NCBI RefSeq assembly: GCF_014384905.1
Contig: NZ_JACRSV010000003.1
Span: 186,001 to 250,000, forward strand
Direction: 5' to 3'
Length of the DNA stretch: 64,000 bases
Origin: Fumia xinanensis
Lineage (GTDB): Bacteria > Bacillota > Clostridia > Oscillospirales > Ruminococcaceae
In this document: piece by piece, positions 58,936-64,000 of the stretch
Layout: each line of letters starts with the position of its first letter
Position numbering within the stretch: the stretch's first letter is position 1
The notes under the pieces: model-generated
Told to the model about the DNA's origin: nothing
The model's database searches: none
The model's input: the letters and a program-made list of their open reading frames with translations, nothing else
Made by a program: the position numbers and the translations under genes

Positions 58936-59919
58936 ATGGTACGATACGGAACAATCGGCACCGGCTGGATCACTGACGCATTTATCAAAGGGGGGGAGAT
59001 GGTCGAGGGACTGGAGCTTGCGGCGGTATATTCTCGGGAACAGGAAAAAGGCGATCAGTTTGCCCACGAACATGGCGCTCCGCTGGTATTTACCGACTAT
59101 AAAAAAATGGCAGAATGCGACGACATCGACGCGGTGTATATCGCCAGTCCCAATGCTCTCCACTATGAACAGAGCAAACTGTTTTTGCAGCACGGCAAGC
59201 ATGTGATCTGCGAAAAACCCATTGCTGTGGAGCCGGAGGAACTGATGGAGCTCCAGTCCCTCGCGGAGGAAAAGAATCTCATTTATATGGAAGCGATTAT
59301 GATGCTTCACCTCCCTCAGCGAAAAATTCTCCATGAGGCGGTGGGACGTCTCGGCAAAGTGACGACCGCCCGGTTCGATTTTTCCCAGCTTTCCTCCAAG
59401 TATCCGGCATTTCTGGCGGGAAATGTCCCCAACATTTTTAATCCCCAGCTTGCGACGGGATGCTTGATGGATTTGGGCATTTACTGCATCTATCCGGCTG
59501 TAGATCTTTTTGGAGAGCCCCGGGAGATTGCCACCAAAGCAGGCTTTCTCTCCTCCGGTGCGGATGGATTTGACAACAGTATCTTTATTTACCCGGATAA
59601 GCAGGTAAGCATCTCCTGTTCAAAAATCGGACAAAGCGCCATTGGTTCTGAAATCATGGGCGACCAGGGGACGCTTTTGATCCGCTCCATCTCCCAGCTC
59701 ACCAATATCACCTTTATCGGCCGGGACGGCAAGGAAGAAAAACTGGTGGGAGGAATCGAAAAAAGTAAACTCATGAGCGGTGAAGCACAGAGCTTTTACC
59801 GGTATATCACTTTTCCCGAAATCTATAAGGCTGAATATCGGGAAAACAACCGCCTGACTCTGCTGGTCAACCGAATGCTGAAACAAATGAGGCAGCAGGC
59901 GGGAATCGTGTTTTCGTGA
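58936..59919 (+). CDS. Gfo/Idh/MocA family oxidoreductase
   Basis: A 327-residue member with nucleotide loop IGTGWITDAF (residues 6-15), EKP motif in HVICEKPIAV near 92 and a GxxxDLGIYCIYP segment (CLMDLGIYCIYP) near 177, close to the trans-dihydrodiol/glucose-fructose oxidoreductase type. The substrate is unknown. ATG 58936 has GGAAGGAG upstream. It is the first gene of an operon with a DUF3048 lipoprotein and an oligopeptidase, a mixture without an obvious common pathway. Confidence 0.88.
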   Translation: MVRYGTIGTGWITDAFIKGGEMVEGLELAAVYSREQEKGDQFAHEHGAPLVFTDYKKMAECDDIDAVYIASPNALHYEQSKLFLQHGKHVICEKPIAVEPEELMELQSLAEEKNLIYMEAIMMLHLPQRKILHEAVGRLGKVTTARFDFSQLSSKYPAFLAGNVPNIFNPQLATGCLMDLGIYCIYPAVDLFGEPREIATKAGFLSSGADGFDNSIFIYPDKQVSISCSKIGQSAIGSEIMGDQGTLLIRSISQLTNITFIGRDGKEEKLVGGIEKSKLMSGEAQSFYRYITFPEIYKAEYRENNRLTLLVNRMLKQMRQQAGIVFS

Positions 59920-59940
59920 CCCAGAAAAGAGGCGTTTAAA

Positions 59941-61011
59941 ATGAATAAACACAATATCTGGAAAGTAATGGGCGTACTGTTGGCAGGAACCCTTTTTTTG
60001 AGCGGATGCGGCAGCCCCGGAAACAATTCTTCGATTTCGGATGAGCCCAGTTCGGCCGTGGGGGAGGATCCTGGGCCCGTAAAATCGATTTTCAATCCGC
60101 TGACCGGGAATCCCTGTTTCTGTGAATCGGCGGTGGGAAAGCGCCCGGTGGCTGTCATGGTAAACAACATTGGCCAGGCTCTGCCCCACAGAGGGCTTTC
60201 CAAGGCGGATATTATCTACGAGGTGGTAGTGGAAGGCGGTATCACCCGAATGATGGCGGTATTTGCTGACCAGGACCATGTCCCTTATGTAGGTCCTGTC
60301 CGCAGCGTGCGGCATTATTACATCGATTTAGCCCTCCCTTATAATCCTGTATTCGTTCATTTTGGCGGCAGTCCCGCGGGGTACGAGCGCATCCAAACCA
60401 CGGGAATCGACCACATCGACGGTATGACCTACAGCAATTCCTTTTATCAGGATAAGCAACGGGCACAGAGCAAAGGGCGGGAGCACAGTTATTTCATCAG
60501 TTCTGAAGAAATCGATACGCTGATGCCAAAAGCCGGGATTTCCGGAGAAGGGGAGACAGCAGCGCCATTCCAATTTGCCGGAGATGAGTTGTTTCCCGCC
60601 ACACAAGATGCCAGTGAGGTGTTTGTCCCCTTTTCCGGATCAGCCAACAGCGGCTTTTCCTATAACCGCTCCACCGGCCTGTATTCAAAGCGGCGAAACG
60701 GCGAGGACCACATTGACGCCGACACCGGAAAAGTCCTTCAATACAAAAATATATTGATCTTGTACACCAGTATCGGCAGTTATCACGGGGAAACCTACCG
60801 CCGGGAGGTTTCCCTCACGTCCGGCAACGGATATTATGTGACAAATGGCGGCAGGGAGCCGATTCAGTGGAAAAAAGGAAACTCAAGCAGCCAATTTTCT
60901 TTTACAAGGGAAAATGGCGAGGCATTAACAGCGAATCCCGGGAAAACCTATATTTGTATCGTGGGAAAAGATCAGCAAAATAAAACTGTCTTTTCCAGCG
61001 CAGGCAACTGA
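59941..61011 (+). CDS. DUF3048 lipoprotein (YerB-like)
   Basis: A 356-residue lipoprotein with lipobox LSGC (Cys23), a Ser-rich linker and the two-part DUF3048 domain: KRPVAVMVNNIGQALPHRGLS (about 66-86), EVVVEGGITRMMAVF near 98 and VRSVRHYYIDLALPY near 121. Family function is unknown; YerB of Bacillus is an envelope lipoprotein. It lies 21 bp after the oxidoreductase gene. Confidence 0.87.
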   Translation: MNKHNIWKVMGVLLAGTLFLSGCGSPGNNSSISDEPSSAVGEDPGPVKSIFNPLTGNPCFCESAVGKRPVAVMVNNIGQALPHRGLSKADIIYEVVVEGGITRMMAVFADQDHVPYVGPVRSVRHYYIDLALPYNPVFVHFGGSPAGYERIQTTGIDHIDGMTYSNSFYQDKQRAQSKGREHSYFISSEEIDTLMPKAGISGEGETAAPFQFAGDELFPATQDASEVFVPFSGSANSGFSYNRSTGLYSKRRNGEDHIDADTGKVLQYKNILILYTSIGSYHGETYRREVSLTSGNGYYVTNGGREPIQWKKGNSSSQFSFTRENGEALTANPGKTYICIVGKDQQNKTVFSSAGN

Positions 61012-61043
61012 TCTCATTTCAATCCCAGAAAGGAATATCATCC

Positions 61044-62732
61044 ATGAAATTTTCGGAAATGCCCTATGAACGTCCCAATAAAGAGAAAATCCTTCAAAAG
61101 ATGGACGATGCGATCAAACTGCTTCAAAAAGCGGAAGTAAGTGGGGACGCAGTTCGCGCCATGAAGGAAATGGAACAGATCGTCGTCGACGTGGACACCA
61201 TGGGGACTATCTGTCATGTTCGCAACACGGTGGACACTACCGACGCTTTTTACGAGGCGGAGCGGAAGTATAACGATGAACTGTCCCCCGTTCTGAGTGA
61301 GAAGCTTCAGGCTTTCAACAAGGAACTGCTGGAGTCCAGGTTCCGGCCAGAACTGGAGAAGAAGTATGGGAAGCTCCTTTTTTCCAATATGGAGCTGGAC
61401 CAGCGGGGCTTTTCCCCGGAAATCATCCCATTGATGCAGGAGGAAAACCTGCTGGAAGCGGAATATCAAAAACTGTACGCTTCAGCAAAAATTCCCTTTG
61501 AGGGCAAAGAACTGACCATCGCCCAGCTGCATCCTTATAAGCAAAACCCAGACCGGGCAGTCCGCAAAGCTGCTTGGGAGGCAGAGGGAACGTTTTTTGA
61601 CGAAAATCGGGAGAAATTTGACGAGATTTTCGACAAGCTGGTGAAAAACCGGACGGAGCAGGCCAAAAAGTTGGGCTTTCACGATTTTGTGGAGCTGGGG
61701 TATATTCGACGACAGCGCAATTGCTACGGCCCCAAGGAGGTGGCCCGTTTCCGCCAACAGGTGGTGGAGGACTTAGTGCCGGTAGATGTTGAGATCAAGG
61801 AACGCCAGGCGAAGCGGATCGGCTTGACGAAACTCAAGATGATTGACGATCTCTTCGCTTTCCCGGACGGAAATGCGATTCCCCAGGGTACCCCTGACGA
61901 ACTTTTAGCCGCCGGTAAAAAGATGTACGAGGAAATGTCCCCAGAAACAGCTGCATTTATAGATCAGATGTTTGAAATGGACCTCTTTGACGTGCTGGCC
62001 AAAGAGGGAAAAGCGCCAGGCGGCTACTGCACGACGATTCTTGGATACAACTGTCCGTTTATTTTCTCGAATTTCAACGGAACTTCCGGTGATGTGGACG
62101 TCCTTACCCATGAGGCGGGCCACGCTTTCGCATCCTATATCGCTTCCCGGGAGATTGAGCCCATCGATTTGCGTAATCCTTCCATGGAGGGATGTGAAAC
62201 CCACTCAATGTCCATGGAGTTTCTGACGGCTCCCTGGCACCATCTGTTTTTCAAGGAGCAGACAGCGAAATACGAGTTATCCCACGCCGAGGATGCGCTG
62301 ATTTTTATCCCATACGGCTGCATGGTGGATCATTTTCAGGAGATCGTTTACTCCCATCCTGAGTTAACTCCCCAACAGCGCAACGAGGAGTGGTTGAGGC
62401 TGGAAAAAATTTACCGGCCCTATATGGATCACGACGGCCTTCCCTTTTACGGACGAGGCGCCGGATGGCAGCGGCAATTGCATATTTACCTCTACCCCTT
62501 TTACTATGTGGATTACTGTCTGGCCCAGACGGCCGCCCTTCAGATTTGGATGGAGGCACTGGAAAACCGGGAAAAGGCTTGGAAGAAGTATTTCGATTTG
62601 GTAAAGCTGGGCGGAACCAAAACCTTTGTCGATTTAATGGAGAGCGCGGGGCTTCAATCTCCTTTTGAGGATGGCAGCATTAAAAAAATTGTCGAGCCTG
62701 TGAGAAAATGGCTCAACGAGAACCAACTTTGA
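61044..62732 (+). CDS. M3 family oligoendopeptidase
   Basis: Cytoplasmic zinc metallopeptidase (PepF-like) that degrades short peptides. The 562-residue protein has the zinc motif HEAGHAF at about residue 356 in VLTHEAGHAFASYIA, with the third ligand glutamate in RNPSMEGCETHSMSMEF about 28 residues later. The N-terminal helical domain is normal. It ends the operon, followed by two hairpins, the second a strong bidirectional terminator. Confidence 0.94.
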   Translation: MKFSEMPYERPNKEKILQKMDDAIKLLQKAEVSGDAVRAMKEMEQIVVDVDTMGTICHVRNTVDTTDAFYEAERKYNDELSPVLSEKLQAFNKELLESRFRPELEKKYGKLLFSNMELDQRGFSPEIIPLMQEENLLEAEYQKLYASAKIPFEGKELTIAQLHPYKQNPDRAVRKAAWEAEGTFFDENREKFDEIFDKLVKNRTEQAKKLGFHDFVELGYIRRQRNCYGPKEVARFRQQVVEDLVPVDVEIKERQAKRIGLTKLKMIDDLFAFPDGNAIPQGTPDELLAAGKKMYEEMSPETAAFIDQMFEMDLFDVLAKEGKAPGGYCTTILGYNCPFIFSNFNGTSGDVDVLTHEAGHAFASYIASREIEPIDLRNPSMEGCETHSMSMEFLTAPWHHLFFKEQTAKYELSHAEDALIFIPYGCMVDHFQEIVYSHPELTPQQRNEEWLRLEKIYRPYMDHDGLPFYGRGAGWQRQLHIYLYPFYYVDYCLAQTAALQIWMEALENREKAWKKYFDLVKLGGTKTFVDLMESAGLQSPFEDGSIKKIVEPVRKWLNENQL

Positions 62733-62747
62733 ATTTTTCCCAAAATA

Positions 62748-62820
62748 GGGACAGCTCAATGAGCTGTCCCATCTTTATAAATAGCAAAGCCCCGCAGGAA
62801 AATTTCCTGCGGGGCTTTTT
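62748..62820. terminator. Tandem terminators between the peptidase and nifJ
   Basis: First hairpin GGGACAGCTC/GAGCTGTCCC (62748-62757, 62761-62770), second a perfect 15-16-bp stem (62786-62801 with 62803-62818) ending in TTTTT; A-rich on its other side, so it also stops nifJ on the minus strand. Confidence 0.9.
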
Positions 62821-62836
62821 GTTCGTAAAATACGGA

Positions 62837-64000
62837 TTAGTCGGACATAGCAGCCAGACGGGCGTATTTCTCAGCAGCCGCTTCTTCGGCTTTGTCGAAG
62901 AGGGCTTCCGCACGATCCGGGTTGGAACGTGCCAGCGCATTGTAACGAACTTCGTTCATGATGAAGTCTTTGTACGCAGCGGTGGGAGCCTTGCTGTCCA
63001 GGTGGAAGGGGTTCTTGCCTTCTGCTTTCAGACGGGGATCATAACGGAACAGATGCCAGTAGCCAGCCTGTACCGCACGTTTTTCCTCAGCCTGAGCCTG
63101 AACCATACCGCCCTTGATGCCGTGGTTGATACAGGGAGCGTAAGCAATAATCAGGGAAGGACCGTGGTAGCTTTCCGCCTCAACGAAGGCCTTCAGGCAC
63201 TGGTTGTAGTCGGCGCCCATAGAAACCTGGGCGGTGTAGACATAACCGTAGCTCATTGCAATTGCAGCCAGGTCTTTCTTCTTAACTTCCTTACCAGCGG
63301 CAGCGAACTGAGCGATTGCGCCGGTAGGAGTGGATTTGGAGGACTGACCGCCAGTGTTGGAGTAAACCTCGGTATCGAATACCAGAATATTTACATCCTG
63401 ACCGGAAGCGATGACATGATCCAAGCCACCGAAGCCGATATCGTAAGCCCAGCCGTCGCCGCCCAGAATCCAGACGGATTTCTTGGCCAGGTAATCTTTG
63501 CTCTTGAGGATCTCTTTGGCGTCATCACAGCCGCAGTTTTCCAGAACAGAGATGAGTTTTGCAGCGGCAGACTTGTTGGAAGCGCCGCAGTCAACGGTGT
63601 CAAGGTAGTCTTTAATGGCAGCTTTGACATCCTCTTTGTCGGTTTTCTCAGAGAGTGCGGTCAGCTTATCAATAGCAGCTCTGCGGATGGTGTCCTGAGC
63701 GAGGAACATACCGTAACCATACTCAGCATTGTCCTCAAACAGGGAGTTGGCCCAAGCGGGACCAAAGCCGGATTTGTTTACGGTGTAAGGAGTAGAAGGT
63801 GCGGAACCGCCCCAGATAGACGAACAACCGGTGGCGTTTGCAATATACATTCTGTCGCCGTAGAGCTGGGTGGCGAGTTTCGCGTAAGGAGTCTCGCCGC
63901 ATCCGGCACAAGCGCCAGAGAACTCGAGGAGAGGCTGTTTGAACTGGCTGCCTTTAACGGTGGTCACTTTGAATTTTTCAAAGACCTCGGGTTTCTCAGG
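62837..64000 (-). CDS. nifJ: Pyruvate:ferredoxin oxidoreductase, C-terminal part (cut by window edge)
   Basis: Thiamine-diphosphate and iron-sulfur enzyme converting pyruvate and CoA to acetyl-CoA, CO2 and reduced ferredoxin. The visible 387 residues are the TPP-binding domain: FSGACAGCGETPYAKL with cluster cysteines, GDGWAYDIGFGGLDHV with the TPP/Mg2+ motif, and VYSNTGGQSSKSTPTGA. The frame stays open to base 64000, so the N-terminal domains lie beyond the window. It marks anaerobic metabolism. Confidence 0.96.
   Translation of the reverse strand, partial: PEKPEVFEKFKVTTVKGSQFKQPLLEFSGACAGCGETPYAKLATQLYGDRMYIANATGCSSIWGGSAPSTPYTVNKSGFGPAWANSLFEDNAEYGYGMFLAQDTIRRAAIDKLTALSEKTDKEDVKAAIKDYLDTVDCGASNKSAAAKLISVLENCGCDDAKEILKSKDYLAKKSVWILGGDGWAYDIGFGGLDHVIASGQDVNILVFDTEVYSNTGGQSSKSTPTGAIAQFAAAGKEVKKKDLAAIAMSYGYVYTAQVSMGADYNQCLKAFVEAESYHGPSLIIAYAPCINHGIKGGMVQAQAEEKRAVQAGYWHLFRYDPRLKAEGKNPFHLDSKAPTAAYKDFIMNEVRYNALARSNPDRAEALFDKAEEAAAEKYARLAAMSD

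Noticed and set aside
1..64000. CRISPR array, insertion sequence, prophage or attachment site
   Set aside because: No regularly spaced repeats, transposase, integrase or phage structural genes were seen; the tRNA-Val gene has no duplicated 3' end in the neighbourhood that I could find.

Overview
The window looks like a chromosomal segment of an anaerobic, spore-forming, low-to-mid GC Firmicute of class Clostridia, probably the Oscillospirales/Ruminococcaceae side. The evidence is a pyruvate:ferredoxin oxidoreductase, an alpha/beta small acid-soluble spore protein, a GerMN lipoprotein, a SpoIVFA/SpoIVFB-like pair, a Gram-positive HPr with His15 and Ser46, YlxM beside ffh, and strong A+G-rich ribosome binding sites with several UUG/GUG starts. 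No phage, IS element or CRISPR array was seen. Most of the sequence is ordinary core genome.

Region 1 (1-11.4 kb, all minus strand) is a cell-shape and division block: zapA, U32 peptidase, dut, DUF4321, maf, mreB, mreC, mreD, PBP2, minD, mgsA, hisS. A 13-bp inverted repeat separates mreB from mreC, and minD stands without minC or minE. Region 2 (11.8-17.1 kb) has a membrane acyltransferase-like gene, a metallophosphoesterase, and a GntR(YtrA-type)/ABC ATPase/permease operon with a clear operator. Region 3 (17.3-25.1 kb) carries pyruvate kinase, a GH27 alpha-galactosidase with a small zinc-ribbon protein, a MATE pump, an M23/M50 peptidase pair, a divergent HxlR regulator and NAD(P)-binding protein, and a GerMN lipoprotein.

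Region 4 (25.1-34.2 kb) has a DUF134/NifX fusion with a palindromic operator, then a purine operon purE-C-F-M-N, an archaeal-type IMP cyclohydrolase, stand-alone AICAR transformylase and purD. This operon is preceded by a structured, terminator-ended leader RNA of about 178 nt. PurF has lost its glutaminase nucleophile and the bifunctional PurH is replaced by two separate proteins. Region 5 (34.3-43.7 kb) holds an HD protein, uvrC, HPr, the trmD-rimM-khpA-rpsP-ffh-ylxM translation/secretion block, an uncharacterised clostridial protein, a spore protein, an MBL-fold protein and an unlisted 53-residue membrane peptide.

Region 6 (44-56 kb) is more accessory. It has two Gfo/Idh/MocA sugar-dehydrogenase clusters (one with an AraC regulator, one with a sugar isomerase behind a cre/LacI-type site), an LCP wall-attachment protein, prmA, and a SARP/BTAD regulator with a GGDEF-like tail preceded by a candidate 35-residue leader peptide. 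An amino-acid ABC transporter with a long folded 5' leader and tRNA-Val(GAC) follow. Region 7 (55.7-64 kb) has an NCS2 uracil permease, an AI-2E family transporter, a small membrane protein with a decarboxylase-like DGPT motif, a fourth Gfo/Idh/MocA protein, a DUF3048 lipoprotein, an M3 oligopeptidase and the C-terminal part of nifJ cut by the right edge.

The most unusual points are the purE leader RNA, the rewired purine enzymes (PurF without Cys1, split PurH), the DUF134-NifX fusion with its 24-bp palindrome, and the SARP/peptide/ABC-leader neighbourhood. None is proven novel from sequence reading alone.
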